From positions 145,007,767-145,071,766 of the forward strand of contig CM030367.1 in NCBI GenBank assembly GCA_017893485.1: 64,000 nucleotides of DNA. Direction: 5' to 3'. Both the position numbers and the translations under genes were made by a program. Shown one piece after another: positions 22,881-34,428 of the stretch. This DNA is from Hemerocallis citrina (lineage: Eukaryota > Streptophyta > Magnoliopsida > Asparagales > Asphodelaceae). The first letter of the stretch is position 1; each line of letters begins with the position of its first letter. The notes below the pieces were generated by a model. The model ran no database searches. It saw only the letters and a list, made by a program, of their open reading frames with translations, and had not been told where the DNA came from.

Positions 22881-23789
22881 CTTAGTGTTGTTGTGTTTTC
22901 TCAGATCGCCGAGTTACGTCTAGCGGAGGCATCGCCAAACACGGTAGCGTCTGAGGTCTCTTTTCTCCGAGCTGACTTAATAGCGACGAAGCTGGCCCTT
23001 TCTCGCAGTTGAGAGTGTTTTCTCAAGAGCGAGTTAGATCAGGACCACCTCAAGCTAACGTTGTCGAAGCGTCCCTCTGAGCTAAAGCAATTAAAGAAAC
23101 GAGCTCGAGAAGCTCCTCCCGAAGGGGAGGTGGAATCGCTTCGGCAGGCGCTATTTGATGTCTCAGTGGAGAGAGATGAACTGTTAGCTAAGGTCCACGA
23201 ATTATCGATAGCCGAAGACGAGCTTTTGGCGGAGAGAGAAGAATTAACAGCGGTGATGGGCAAGTTAACGGCCGAGCGAGATGAGCTGTTAGCAACCATG
23301 AGCAAGGCAACGGCGGAGGTTGACGAGCTGAAGAGGGTTACGGTCGATAAGAGCATCGAAGTTACTCATCTCTGTCGAATTATTGCCGACAGCTCTGGTG
23401 CCGCAGGCTCCGTTTAGCTTCCTCACTTCAAGATTTCCGTGAAGGATGACTCTCTGAAGGATCGAATCGTCGAACTCGAGGAGGTCGCTCGGCTCAAACC
23501 CCAACTTGAATGGATTAATGTCAGAAGCACGTCGTGTATCCGTGAAGAGAGCGAGAGAGGAATTTCCTTTTACGATCTTGTGACTCGCTCGCCTGCTGCT
23601 TGGCAGAGCCCTGTTGACGCACAAAGTGGTGTGGCTACTTCGTCGAGCGGAGCGTCCGTTGGGGCCACCATCAGATGCAGTGCTGAAGATGCATCTCAGT
23701 TTGCCTGTCTAGAGACAAGCTCCGAGGTCAGGCATCGCCATCCCTGGGTGTCTTTGAACCGAAACATCCCTGCCCCGAGGAGGCGTTGA
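22881..23789 (+). pseudogene. Tat antisense ORF 2: coiled-coil protein fragments
   Basis: Plus-strand reading gives IAELRLAEASPNTVASEVSF followed by a stop near 23010. A continuous coiled coil then covers 23061-23417 (LRQALFDVSVERDELLAKV, EDELLAEREELTAVMGKL, AERDELLATMSKATAEVDEL) with clear heptad-like Leu/Glu spacing. Beyond a stop at 23415 a further segment runs 23439-23789 (SLKDRIVELEEVARLKPQLE and a Ser-rich tail). It resembles the end of ORF 1 in style and may be its continuation or a second, related gene. It is broken by at least two stops. No catalytic motif is seen. Confidence 0.5.
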
Positions 23790-23954
23790 AAGAGTTGTCT
23801 TGTAATTTTGGCTTTTCGAATTTTGTAACTCGTCGTAGAGGAGAGTAGCTGGTCTTGTAATCTAAGTTTCCTCAAACTTTAAACTTTATAGAAGTGAGAG
23901 CTTGTTTATTCTATTGCGCTTGTGTGTTTGCGTGTTTTGTTAATCATCTATGGT

Positions 23955-25090
23955 TATAGGACCACTTCTTACCCGCTTATGAGCGAGGAGTAGAAGCGGA
24001 GTCGAGCCTAGCTCTAAACTCCGAACTCTTTGCTTGAGTAGGTTTCAACGGTTGTAGGAGCAATTCCGAATGGAGAACCACTTCTAGCTCGCTTAAGAGC
24101 AGGCTTGCGAACCAGAATCGAGCCATGTTTTGGACTCCGAACTCGTCGTTTGAGTAAATTTCAACGGTTGTGGGAGTAGTTCCGAGTGGCGAACCACTTC
24201 TAGCTCGCTTAAGAGCGAGCATGCAAAGCAAAATCGAGCCAAGTTTTGGACTCCGAACACGTTGTTTGAGTAAGTTTCAACGGTTGTGGGAGCAGTTCCG
24301 AATGGCGAACCACTTCTAGCTCACTTAAGAGCGAGCTTGCAAAGCAGAATCGAGCCAAGTTTTGGACTCCGAACTCGTCGTTTGAGTAAATTTCAACGGT
24401 TGTGGGAGCAGTTCCGAATGGCAAACCACTTCTAGCTCACTTAAGAGCAAGCTTGCAAAGTAGAATCGAGCCAAGTTTTGGACTCCGAACTCGTCGTTTG
24501 AGTGAATTTCAACGGTTGTGGGAGCAGTTCCGAATGGCGAACCAAGTCTAGCTCGCTTAAGAGCGAGCTTGCAAAGCGGAATCGAGCCAAGTTTTGGACT
24601 TCGAACTCATCGTTTGAGTAAATTTCAACGGTTGTGGGAGCAGTTCTGAATGGCGAACCACTTCTAGCTCACTTTAGAGCGAGCTTGCAAAGCAGAATCG
24701 AGCCAAGTTTTGGATTCCGAACAGGTCGTTTGAGTAAGTTTCAACGGTTGTGGGAGCAGTTCCGAATGGCGAACCACTTCTAGCTCGCTTAAGAGCGAGC
24801 TTGCAAAGCGGAATCGAACCAAGTTTTGGACTCTGAACTCATCGTTTGAGTAAATTTCAACCGTTGTGGGACCAGTTCCGAATGGCGAACCACTTCTAGC
24901 TCAATTAAGAGTGATCTTGCAAAGCGGAATCGAGCCAAGTTTTGGACTCCGAACTCGTCATTTGAGTAAATTTCAACGGTTGTAGGAGCAGTTCCGAATG
25001 GCGAACCACTTCTAGCTCGCTTAAGAGCGAGCTTGCAAAGCGGAATCGAGCCAAGTTTTGGACTATGAACATGTCGTTTGAGTAAGCACA
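23955..25090. repeat. Tandem array, about 116-bp unit, about 10 copies
   Basis: AACCACTTCTAGCTCGCTTA or a close variant recurs near 24079, 24192, 24309, 24424, 24541, 24656, 24772, 24889 and 25005. Each unit contains AGCTCGCTTAAGAGCGAGCT, an 8-bp stem with a TAAG loop. The array lies between the pol 3' end and the antisense ORFs, so it may act at the 3' ends of both converging transcripts (inference). Minus-strand ORFs here are repeat shadows. Confidence 0.9.
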
Positions 25091-25281
25091 ATTAAGGTTT
25101 TAAAAAGAGAGATATAACAATCATAAGAGAATTACTAGGCGAAAAAAAGTTCTTTATGGATAACTGCTAACCGGCCTGCTTCTAAGTTGCAAGTCATTAT
25201 TACAATGGGAAAATAAAGAAGCAAGTACAAATAAAAAGAAGATAGGAATGGCTCGATATTTGATGGTACTCGGAGAGGCGT

Positions 25282-26640
25282 TCAAACACCCTCTTGGTAC
25301 TTCAGTAAATGGTCGGCATTCCAAGTTCTTGGTATCTCTCTGCTTTCGAGGTCTTCAAGGCGATATGCTCCTGGCCGAACTACTCTGGAGACCTTGTATG
25401 GTCCTTCCCAATTCGAGGTTAGCTTGCTCTTTTGGCTGGGGAATGAGATGGCTAGCTTTCTGAGGACTAAGTCCCCCTCCTTGAGATCTGTGGGATGGAC
25501 CCTTTTGTTGTAGGCCTGCTCGATTCTTCTCCAATAATTTCCCTGGCAAATCGAAGCTCTTTCGCGGAGCTCGTCGATGAGGTCTAGGTTGGCTCGGAGC
25601 TCCTTGGCATTTTTCTCTTCATTATATGCGACTAAGCGAGGAGACGACAAACCAACTTCTAAGGGGATTACGGCCTTGGACCCGTAGGTGAGATTGAAGG
25701 GCAACTCTCCTGTGGGGGTCCTTTTTGTAGTAAGGTAGTTCCACAATATGTTAGGAAGTTGATCTGCCCATAAGCCTTTGGCAGATTTGTCTAATCTCTT
25801 CTTGATGCCTGAGAGGATCTGCCTGTTGGCGTTCTCTACTTGACCATTGGATTGAGGATGGGAGATGGAGGAGAAGCATTGCTGAATGCCGAGGTCTTCA
25901 CATAAAGAGCGGAATGCTGTCCCTGTAAACTGTGTTCCGTTATCTTTTACCAGGACTTGAGGTATGCCGAACCTACAGATTACATTTTTCTAGAAGAACT
26001 GCAGCACTTTGTTCTCAGTAATGGTTGCCAGTGGTTCGGCCTCGATCCATTTGGAGAAATAGTCGATTGCCACGACTAGGAACTTGAGCTGGCCCGGAGC
26101 TGGTGGGAATGGACCTAGCAAGTCCATCCCCCACATTGCGAAGGGGATTGGACTCGAGAGAGATGTGAGTTATGCTTGAGGTAGGCGGCGGATGTTGGAG
26201 AATTGTTGACAGGGGCTGCATTACCGAACATGTTGCTCGGCATCCCGAAGTAGGGTAGGCCAGAAGTACCCGTAGTTCAAAACTTTCCTGGCGAGGGATC
26301 TTGATCCTGAATGGGCCCTGCCTATACCTTCGTGAAGTTCTTTCAAGGCATACAAGGCTTCTTCTGGAGAGAGACATCTCAAGTAGGGTTTGCCATCTAC
26401 TTGGGTATAGGAGCGTTTGTACAAGACTCCCTCAACAAGGGTGTACCACTCCGCTCTCGTTCGAATTCGGCGAGCTTCTTTAGGATCTTGGGGAAGGTTC
26501 CCGTCTCTGAGGAACTCAATCAAAGGCTTCATCCAGTTATCCCTGAGTTGGACGGGCAGTGACTCCATTGAGTCAGGGGCTTCTTCGTCGATGCTGGGCC
26601 TTAGTAGGACTTCGATCGGGACGGTCTGCTTGAGACCTTA
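25282..26640 (-). pseudogene. pol: Tat integrase (broken)
   Basis: One minus-strand frame from 26568 to 25282 reads through three stops. The order is: linker (SMESLPVQLRDNWMKPLIEF), the zinc finger with HEGIGRAHSGSRSLARKVL and CSPCQQF, and the core with MWGMDLLGPF (first Asp), VAIDYFSKWIEAEPLATIT, VLVKDNGTQFTG (second Asp) and HPQSNGQVENANR (Glu). The C-terminus has WNYLTTKRTPTGELPF, KLTSNWEGPYKV and GAYRLEDLESREIPRTWNA and ends LLKYQEGV at 25282. Stops follow HVR (about 26218), LPQA and VLQFF. All three catalytic residues are present, but the stops make it non-coding now. Confidence 0.88.
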
Positions 26641-28675
26641 GAGAGAGGAAGTGGCTAGTTTTGAAAGGGCATCTTCTTGGGCATTCTCTTCTCTAGGGAT
26701 CCGCTGGAGTTGTGCCTTTTCGAACAAAGCCATAAGATTTTGGACCTTGGTTAGGTACTTAGCCATTCGGTCGTCTTGCGCCTCGTATTCTCCTAAGACC
26801 TGATTTACCACAAGCTGCGAGTCACTGAATATTCAGACATGTTGCGCTCCTGCCTGGCAAGCCATGCCCCAGGCCTGCTATTAGGGCTTCATACTCCGCT
26901 TCGTTATTGGAAGCCTTGAAATTAATGCAGAGGGAGTATTGGAGAACGAAATCATCTGAGCCTGCCAGAATAACTCCGGCTCCACTCCCTTCGGCACAAG
27001 ACGACCCATCTACATACACCGTCTAGATTAGAGGTCCAATTGCTGCTTGACTTACTTCCGGGATCGTGCTTTCCACTATAAATTCGGCTAGGGCTTGGGC
27101 CTTGATAGCAGTCCGAGGCTAATAAGATATGTCATGTTGACTTAGCTCGATTGACCACTTCATTAGATGTCCGGAGGTCTCGGGCTTATGCAGAACCTGC
27201 TTGAGCGGCTGGTCGGTAAGGATGACCACCGAGTGGGATTGAAAATAGGGGCAGAGCTTCCTGGCTGCCATAACCAAGGCATATGCTATCTTTTTCAATC
27301 TCGGATAGCGAAGCTCAGCGTCTCTAAGGACCTTGCTCACATAATAGATAGGCTTTAGAGCCTTGTTTTCTTCCCTTACTAGGACAGCGCTGAGGGTTTG
27401 TTCGGAGGCAGCGAGGTAGAGGTAGAGTGTTTCCCCAGGGATAGGCTTGCTGAGTAGTGGGGGGTTGACCAGATAGGTTTTCAGTTGGTCGAACGATTCT
27501 TGCTGCTGCTGGCCCCACTCAAAGCCCTTAGCCCCCCTGAGGGCTTTGAAGAAAGGAAGACAATTTTCCCCTGAACAAGACAGGAAGTGCCCTATGATCG
27601 TGAGGCATCCTGTAAGCTTTTGCACTTCTTTCACATTTGTAGGAGGAGCCATGTTAAGGATGGCTTTTATCTTCTCGGGGTTGGCTTCAATCCCCCTCTG
27701 ACTAACCATGAAGCCCAGGAACTTACCAGATGAGACCCCGAATGCACACTTGCTCGGGTTTAGTCTCATATTATGCTTCCTTAACACGTCGAAGGCTTCT
27801 TGGAGGTTGGCGACATGGTCAGACCCCTGGATACTTTTTACTAGCATATCATCGACGTAAACCTCCATGTTCCAGCCGATCTAATTTTGGAAGACCTTGT
27901 TGATGAGGCGTTGGTAGGTGGCACTGGCATTTTTGAGCCCAAAGGGCATTACCCTATAGTAGTAGAGGCCTTGATCTATGATGAAGGATGTCTTTGGTAT
28001 ATCCGGGGGGAACATACAAATTTGGTTGTAACCAGAGAAGGCGTCCATGAAGCTCAGAAGCTCATGACCTGAAGTGGCGTCGATCAATGTGTCGATGCTG
28101 GGGAGCGAGAAAGGATCTTTGGGGCATGCCTTGTTCAAGTCGGTGAAGTCGATGCAAATCCTCCAACTTCCATTGGCCTTCTTTACCATAACAACATTGG
28201 AGAGCCACTCGGGATAATTAACCTCTTGTATGAACCGGGCTTTGAGGAGCTTCTCCACTTCTTCCTTTATAGCCTGCTGGCACTCCAGGGCAAATTTATG
28301 CCTCTTCTGCTGGACCGGTTTGGATCCCGGAGCAACACTTATGTGGTGGACGACGATGTCTTCGGAAATCCCTAGCATGTCGGCAGCTGTCCATGCGAAG
28401 AGGTCCCGATTCCTCTTTACGCACTGGACTATATCGGAACAGAGGGCAGGGGAAGGGTTTTGCTGATAAAGAATTTGCGGGTCGGATCTTGCTCCGAGAA
28501 GAGCACTTCTTCCAGCTCGTCTACCGGCTCTGAAATAGGCTGGGTGTTTCCCCTGAGGAATTTCAATGGTCTCGAGGGAAAGGACGGGTCCTCCGATCGA
28601 GGTCATGTAGCATTTGCAGGCCATCTCTTGACTTCCCCGTACTTCCCCTACACCTGTCTTGGTGGGGAACTTCAT
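26641..28675 (-). pseudogene. pol: Tat reverse transcriptase and RNase H (broken)
   Basis: The minus-strand frame from 28675 gives RT: NVVMVKKANGSWRICIDFTD, LNKACPKDPFSLPSID, LLSFMDAFSGYNQI, YYYRVMPFGLKNASATYQR. After a TAG stop near 27878 the same frame continues MEVYVDDMLVKSIQGSDHV (YVDD active site), the connection domain (LTDQPLKQVLHKPE) and a second RNase H-type module with TVYVDGSSCAEGSGAGVILA and NNEAEYEALIAGL. Stops lie near 27119 and 27021. After 26822 the frame shifts (IFSDSQLVVNQVLGEYEA in the next frame). The aspartates and glutamate of RNase H are visible. One stop (CAG to TAG) fits a C-to-T change. Confidence 0.9.
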
Positions 28676-28677
28676 TT

Positions 28678-30735
28678 TCAGATGCCAGGTCGACCTAGGA
28701 TCACATTGTAAGCGGCTGGGATGTCGACAACCATAAAATCCATTGGCTCCGTTCGGGTAGTAGGAATTTTACCAGCGGTTATGTCGAGGGTTATCACCCC
28801 TTCAATTGTCACTGGCACTCCCATGAACCCATGGAGAGTGTAGACGGTGGGCTTGAGCCTGTCCTGCGATAATTTGAGTCCTCGAAAGGCCGCCAGGAAG
28901 AGGATGTTGACAGAACTGCCGTTATCCACTAGAATTCTTTCCACTTTGAAGTTTGCCATGTGGAGATTAATCACCAGTGCATCACAGTGGGGGGTTCGGA
29001 CTCCTTCTAGATCTTCATCCGAGAAAGTAACCGAGACTCCAAGACCTTTGGGAGAGGGTATGCTGTGCATCGAATTGACTTCCCTGATGAAAGCCTTTTG
29101 AGATGAGTTAGAGGTTCCTCCCATTGGACCTCCATGGATGAGGTGCAAGATGCGCTCTTCGTCGAATTCGGGAGTCTCATCATGCCTCTTGGGTCTCTTG
29201 TTAGCCCCCCTGGGGGGTGGAGGAAGGTCGACCCGGTTCTTTCTTACAAACTTGGAGAGCTGCCCTCTCTGAATAAGGGCTTCGATCTCATTCTTTAGGG
29301 CCCGACAGTCATTGGTGTCGTGGCCGTGGTCTCGATGGTAGCGGCACCATTTCTCCTTATCCCTCTTTTTCCCGGGGGTATTCATCTTCGGGGCAGGAGA
29401 CAAGATTCCCTCTTTCTCCACTTCCATGAGAATGGTTGAGACATTGGCGCTGAGAGGGGTAAACTTTTCAAACCTGGGAGGTGGATGACGCTGACCCCCG
29501 TTGTCCTTCTGGAGCTTCTTGGCTCCTTCTTCTTCAGCAGCCTTCCTCTTATTTCTAGAAGAGGATCCCTCGAATGTGGGGCGAAGTTCAGCCTCCTCCG
29601 TGCAGATGTACTTCTCGCTTCGGAGAAGAAAATCGGAGAAATCCCGCAGGGGCTTTTCGGCTAGGGAGGACCGGAGGTTGGAGTTGAGGACGTTGGACTG
29701 GAAGGCGGCTGCAGCGACCGATTGGTCGAGGGAGGCGATGGACCTGGCCTCCGTGGTAAACCGCTTGACATAATCTCTTCACTTCTCGCCTTTCTTCTGA
29801 TTGAGGAAGAGTAGTGAAATACTCGCCTTTTCGGAGCGGCGACTGCTCACGAAGTGGGTTATGAAGAGGGTCTCAAACTGTTCAAAAGAGAATATGGAGG
29901 ATGGAGCGAGGCAGGAGTATCATTACCGAGCTGGGCCTTTGAGGGTGGTTGGGAAGGTCTTGCATAGGAGGGCATCAGAGGCTTGATGAATCATCATAAG
30001 AGTCTTGAAACTCTCGATGTGATCCATGGGATCTGATCCCCGTATATGTCTCGAACTGCGGGGGCTTGAAGTTTGCTGGAATGGGTGCCTCCATGATGGT
30101 TCGAGAAAATGGAGGTCTGCTTGGTCGGAGGGTCCTTCCTCTCAGTTCCTCGTCCCTATCGAGTTGACCGAGATGCCTCTCCATCTCGTGGAGATGGCGG
30201 TAGACAGCATCATCCATTCAACAGTATTCTGGTGAGCCTCTGGACTCGTCTTGGTATGAAGGGGAACATGGTCTACGGCGTCGGTAGCTCAGAGATGGGT
30301 GAGGGCTAGGAATGTGATGGCGGTGGCTCAGAGCTTGAGGAGGACTGAGGGACCGATGGCGACGGCTGCGAATCGACAGAGGAGTGGGGACCCTCTGAAC
30401 ATTATTGTTGTTGTTTGGCTGGAGATTGAGGGCCTGCAAGATTGTTCCCTGGAACTCTTGGAATTCTGCTCGGGTGATAGGTCTGTTTTGATCCCTCTGG
30501 GGTTGTCGACCAGCAGAAGAATAATGCCTTCTTCAGTGGTACTCCGTGGACTCTCTCCGCCTCCTATGAAGAGGGGACCTCCTGTGATCGCGACGTCGAG
30601 GAGATCGCGCATTTGGACGTTCTGAGTGGGAGACTCCCTCACAGGCCCACCTTTCATCCAAACGGTGGCGAAGGTCCTCTTCTTTCTGCCGGTTGATGAT
30701 GACGTTGCGGAGGTCTTCTTAGGGCCGAGGGTTAT
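28678..30735 (-). pseudogene. gag: Tat gag and protease (broken)
   Basis: Gag pieces on the minus strand are MDDAVYRHLHEMERHLGQLD and PIPANFKPPQFETYTGI, followed after frameshifts by SDALLCKTFPTTLKG and WRDYVKRFTTEA. The ORF 29427-28678 has the Tat knuckle-like WCRYHRDHGHDTNDCRALK followed by LIQRGQLSKFV. It ends in the aspartic protease: FKVERILVDNGSSVNILF (active-site D-N-G instead of the common D-T-G or D-S-G) and YNVILGRP. Just after LGRP a short deletion and frameshift join straight to WHLKMKFPTK of RT. An Arg/Ser/Pro-rich N-terminus runs 30217-30439. Not expressible as one protein now. Confidence 0.82.
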
Positions 30736-31075
30736 GGGATTCCATGGAGTCGGTCGAAGGGTTGTGTACTGAGATATGGTCGCAGTGAAGAGGTTGCTTC
30801 TGAGGGTGAGGACGAGAGGTCCCTATACCAGCATTCTGGGGCCCGAGTGGAGCCTGCTGGTGTTGAAGATTTTGGAGAGGAGGCTGTAACTACTGCAGCG
30901 GCTGATCGGGTTGAGGAGAGAGCTGTCCCTGAGGCTGGATGGGTTGGAGGGGAGCCTCCAGTTGTGGTTGAGGAGGAGTAGGTCCACGGTTGGATCCTCT
31001 AGATCTTAGCTTCCTTGGTGGCATGGCTGGAGGTGGTGTTGACCAGTGGAAGAGGTTGGACTGCTATTCGTGTTT
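30736..31075. other. Tat leader between PBS and gag
   Basis: This G-rich region on the plus strand would read as a Pro/Gln-rich segment on the minus strand. It may be the decayed gag N-terminus. No clear start codon can be chosen. Confidence 0.4.
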
Positions 31076-31094
31076 CCCACAGGCGGCGCCATTC
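31076..31094 (-). other. Primer binding site of Tat element
   Basis: Directly after the 5' LTR the minus strand reads GAATGGCGCCGCCTGTGGGA, the TGGCGCCGYCTGTGGGAA type common in Tat-lineage elements. I do not assign the tRNA. Confidence 0.7.
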
Positions 31095-31662
31095 TGTTAC
31101 TACTGAAATCGGTGTGGAGGCAAACAGATAGATTTGTGGATTCGAGGAAAGTTGAATAGTCAAACCTGAACACCTTCACTAGAGCTTGACCGAGATTCTC
31201 CCACCGTTGACCTGCAAAAAGTGCGAAACATCGGGGTTGATTCCGGCGATGCGCCCTCCGACGCTCTTGTCAGTAATCAGAAAGATTATAAAAGAGCTTT
31301 GATTGGCGAAAGATTGATTACCTGGTAACAGTGGGGGATGGGGGGTAGTTATAGCCGCCTTAGGAACCAGTTTCGCTATAAGATCGAATCCCTACTTCCC
31401 AGTGAATGGATAGAAGTGATCATGACCGTTGATTAAGGTCAATCATAAACCCTAATTCTCCTATCCAGCTGGACTGGGCTTCTTGCGGGTTGGAATCTGC
31501 ACCCAGTCAGATGGACCCGTTTATGGGTTATTAGGCCTTTGGAAAAAGGCCCAGTTCCCATTTCAGACCCGTTTGTAGGTGAAATTACCATTTTACCCCC
31601 GAGCTTTAAGATTCATGTCCGATTTGGACGGTTCCAATTTAACCCTATTTTTACCCATATCA
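31095..31662 (-). repeat. 5' LTR of Tat element
   Basis: This 568-bp copy matches 17143-17697, with differences such as a 13-bp insertion relative to the other near 31370. It ends at 31662 against Athila-B RT sequence. Confidence 0.88.
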
Positions 31663-32290
31663 GCAAATAAAGGTGGTCTTCTCTTGATCTTCTGGTGCTA
31701 TGGCGATTTGATTGTATCTCGAATACCCATCAAGAAAACAATAGTAGGAGTGACCTGCAAGTCTTTCTAGCATTTGGTCAATGAAGGGTAGTGGAAAATG
31801 ATCATTTCCAGTTCCATCGTTTAGTCTTCGATAATCTATGCACACTCGCCATCCCGTGACTGTTCTTGTTGGTATAAGCTCATTATTGTCATTCTTCACT
31901 ACAGTTATTCCTCCTTTCTTTGGCACAACATGTATAGAACTTACCCATGCACTATCTTAAATTGGATAAATGATACCTGCATCTAAAAGCTTCAAGACCT
32001 CCTTATGCACCACTTCCTGCATTGATGGATTTAATCTCCGCTGTGGCTGCACTATATGCTTAAAATCATCCTCCATTAAAATTTTATGCATGCATATTGA
32101 ATATATCAGAAATGTTCCATCCCAAGACTGTTTTATGTTCTCTCAAAATTCTTAGCAATTTCTCTTCTTCAACATTATTCAAAGAATCATTAATAATAAC
32201 TGGAAAAGTGGATTCTTGGCCTAGGAAGGCATACCTCAAATTAGATGGCAGTGGTTTTAACTCGAGTTTGGGTGGTTCATCTGTTAATAA
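31663..32290 (-). pseudogene. pol: Athila-B RT first half (broken)
   Basis: Minus-strand reading gives TVLGWNISDI, then EVLKLLDAGIIYPI, a stop, DSAWVSSIHVVPKKGG, TRTVTGWRVCIDYRRLN, HFPLPFIDQMLERLAGHSYY and CFLDGYSRYNQIAIAPEDQE, ending KTTFIC at the Tat LTR (31662). These are the N-terminal RT palm and fingers motifs. The text continues at 17142 with PYGTFAYRR, which proves the Tat insertion point. The stop after IYPI fits TCA to TAA. Further stops lie upstream near 32090. Confidence 0.87.
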
Positions 32291-32870
32291 TTACAGCTTT
32301 CCTATCCCCACATCTTTGAATTTTAGCTGAGCTGAAGGATGAATAGATAGTGTAGCCTCCAAATACCGAACACATTCCAAAACCACTTCATTTTCGGATT
32401 CTAAAGTTGCTGAATTTGTTAGGCACTCTTCTAGAGGTAATTTTTCAACTTCACCCTTATGTGTCTTGATGATGGCTAGATCAGTTTCGCTACTTGAAAA
32501 CATGAGTGAACTTCGGCAGGATACTCCATGGATTTAAGTATATCAAAAGTCACTTGCTCGTTGTCAACCCTTAGAATAAGTTTTCCTTGTTGCACATCAA
32601 TTAGTATTCTCCCTGTTGCAAGAAAAGGTCTCCCCAAAATCAAAGGAATTTGTTCATCTTCCTCCATGTCAAGCACAACAAAATTAGCTGGAAATATGAA
32701 TTTGTCAACTTTCACCAAAACATCTTCAATGATCCCTTTTAGGTATTTGATAGACCTATCTGCCAATTGCAAGAAAATTGTGGCAGGCTTTGCTTCTCCA
32801 TTACCTAATTTCCTGAAAACAGAATAGGGCATAAGATTAATACTTGTTCCTAAATCACATAGTGCTTTAT
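32291..32870 (-). pseudogene. pol: Athila-B aspartic protease and linker
   Basis: Minus-strand reading gives FHKALCDLGTSINLMPYSVF (DLGTS active site, the Athila variant of D-T/S-G), then FRKLGNGEAKPATIFLQLAD, FIFPANFVVLDMEEDEQIPL and ILGRPFLATGRILIDVQQGK. A linker follows (VTFDILKSMEYPAE, SETDLAIIKTHKGEVEK) after a frameshift near 32490. The protease would process the Gag-Pol polyprotein. The core is nearly intact over about 120 codons. The linker is the sequence found fused to gag in Athila-A, which pinpoints that deletion. Confidence 0.85.
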
Positions 32871-33269
32871 GAAAGAAGAATTTCTAATAGTGCAAGGAAT
32901 TGTAAAAACTCCCTGGATCTTTAAGTTTAGGCGGCAGCTTCTTTTGTAAAATTGCACTACTTTCTTCTGTTAGCATCACCATCTCATGCTCTTCCAGCTT
33001 CCTCTTGTTTTGATAAAATATCCTTAAAAAATTTAGCATATTTAGGCATTTGTTCTAAAGCTTCAATAAGAGGAATATTAATATGAAATTGCTTAAAAAT
33101 ATTTAAAAATTTTGAAAACTGATTATCAAGCTTATTATTTTTAAGTCTTTGTGGAAAAGGAATAGGTGCATCATAAGGAGAATTAGGATAAGTGTTAAAA
33201 TTGAACTCCCCTGAAATTGTTTGGCTTGGAACCTCCTTTATCCTTCTTAGAATGGTGATTGTCTACCTG
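32871..33269 (-). pseudogene. Decayed gag-protease linker of Athila-B
   Basis: Pieces recognisable on the minus strand include FSKFLKIFKQF, LIEALEQMPKYAKFFKDIL and KLPPKLKDPGSF, in changing frames. They match the usual Athila stretch between gag and protease. Multiple frameshifts and stops. Confidence 0.65.
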
Positions 33270-34263
33270 CTACGTTTGTTCCTCCAAAATTTGCTCACTC
33301 TCACTTTGCTTTTCAACTACATTTTGCTGCTCAACTATTGTACCACTTCTAATTGTTATTGCTTTGACATGCTCCTTGAAATTGACCACTGTGTTACTAG
33401 GTAATGTTCCTACCGTTCTTTCTGTAAGAATATTTGAAATTTGACCAATTTGAGCTTTAAGATTGTGAATTGAAGTCGTATTATTTTGTATTGCCAAATC
33501 TGTCATCTGCATGTACTGTTCTGTCTTCTGGATGTATTGCATGAAAATATCTTCAAGTGTCGGCTTCTTTTCTTGTTGTTAAAAATTTTGTTGTGGTCTA
33601 GCTCCTCCTTGATTATTGTTCCAAGAAAAGTTGGGGTGATTTCTCCATCCTGGATTGTATGTGTTTGCATAAGGATTGTTTTGCTTTTGAAAGTTTGACA
33701 CAAAATTTGCTTGTTCGGAATTTGATGGAGCAAAAGGGTTCCCAACTTGGCAATCTGCACTTGAATGATTTCCTGCACATAGATATCAAATCATATTAGG
33801 TTGAATAACATTAACATTCATATTACTTATTAGTTTAGATAAAATATCAGTTTTTTTAGTTAAAGTAGTAATAGGATCAAGTTCAAAAACTCCCGCCACT
33901 TTTCTTGGCATTGCTCTCTTTGAAGATCACTAGTAATTATTTGATGCCATCTTCTCTAAAAGATCATAGGCTGCTTCATGAGTTTTGCTCATAAGTGCAC
34001 CTCCAGCTGCTGGGTCAACCATAAATTGATTTGTAACTCCTAACCCATTATAGAATGTCTGCTTCAATCACAGGCCTTTTGATGCTGGATATTGCTCCAT
34101 TGACTGTGGGCATTGCATAATCCCTCAAGGCTTTGTTCTCCTCTTCGTTTGTCATGGATAAAAATAATGTTGTGTTTTCTTTCTTCTTCTTTCTGATATG
34201 TCGTAAGGTTCTCTCAATCTCTGGGTCAAAAAGTGTAGGCTCCAATGATTTGGATCTGGGCAT
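33270..34263 (-). pseudogene. gag: Athila-B gag (internally deleted, broken)
   Basis: The N-terminus MPRSKSLEPTLFDPEIERTL and ALRDYAMPTV is typical for Athila. After KRPVIEA the text jumps to YNGLGVTNQFMVDPAAGGAL, so about 140 codons of the capsid core present in Athila-A are deleted. Then come stops, PRKVAGVFELDP, a knuckle (YLCAGNHSSADCQ, first Cys lost at a stop), GWRNHPNFSWNNNQGG, and the ORF 33542-33270 with QIGQISNILTERTVGTLPSN and EHVKAITIRSGTIVEQQ. Comparison with Athila-A residues 1-440 supports the identity. Not functional. Confidence 0.85.
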
Positions 34264-34404
34264 ACACTCCTAAGTCCTGAAAAAAATAAAGAAAAATAAG
34301 TCAAAAGAGAATAAAAAGGTAAAATAAAAATTAAATCTAAAATAAAAATAAAAATTTAAACTAGTAACAATCTAGCAATTTTCTATCAATAAAAGAATAA
34401 TTAT

Positions 34405-34422
34405 TCCCCGGCAGCGGCGCCA
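34405..34422 (-). other. Primer binding site of Athila-B (tRNA-Asp type)
   Basis: The minus strand reads TGGCGCCGCTGCCGGGGA a few bases after the LTR end (CACATCA, AGTTTT spacer). This is the Athila-type PBS complementary to tRNA-Asp. Confidence 0.8.
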
Positions 34423-34428
34423 AAAACT

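Larger units (their letters stand above)
17143..31662 (-). mobile_element. Tat/Retand-lineage Ty3/Gypsy element with antisense ORFs (14.5 kb)
   Basis: LTRs at 17143-17697 and 31095-31662 are similar direct repeats starting TGATATGGG on the minus strand. The order on the minus strand is 5' LTR, PBS, gag, protease, RT, RNase H, integrase, tandem array, antisense ORFs, second array and 3' LTR. This layout, with plus-strand ORFs between pol and the 3' LTR, is known for Tat-lineage elements. It interrupts the Athila-B RT between FIC and PYGTF. Flanks CCAAG (17138-17142) and GCAAA (31663-31667) are a diverged 5-bp duplication (3/5). Confidence 0.87.

Noticed and set aside
23955..25090. Repeat array considered as a CRISPR
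   Set aside because: Units are contiguous 116-bp tandem repeats without unique spacers, in a plant retroelement.
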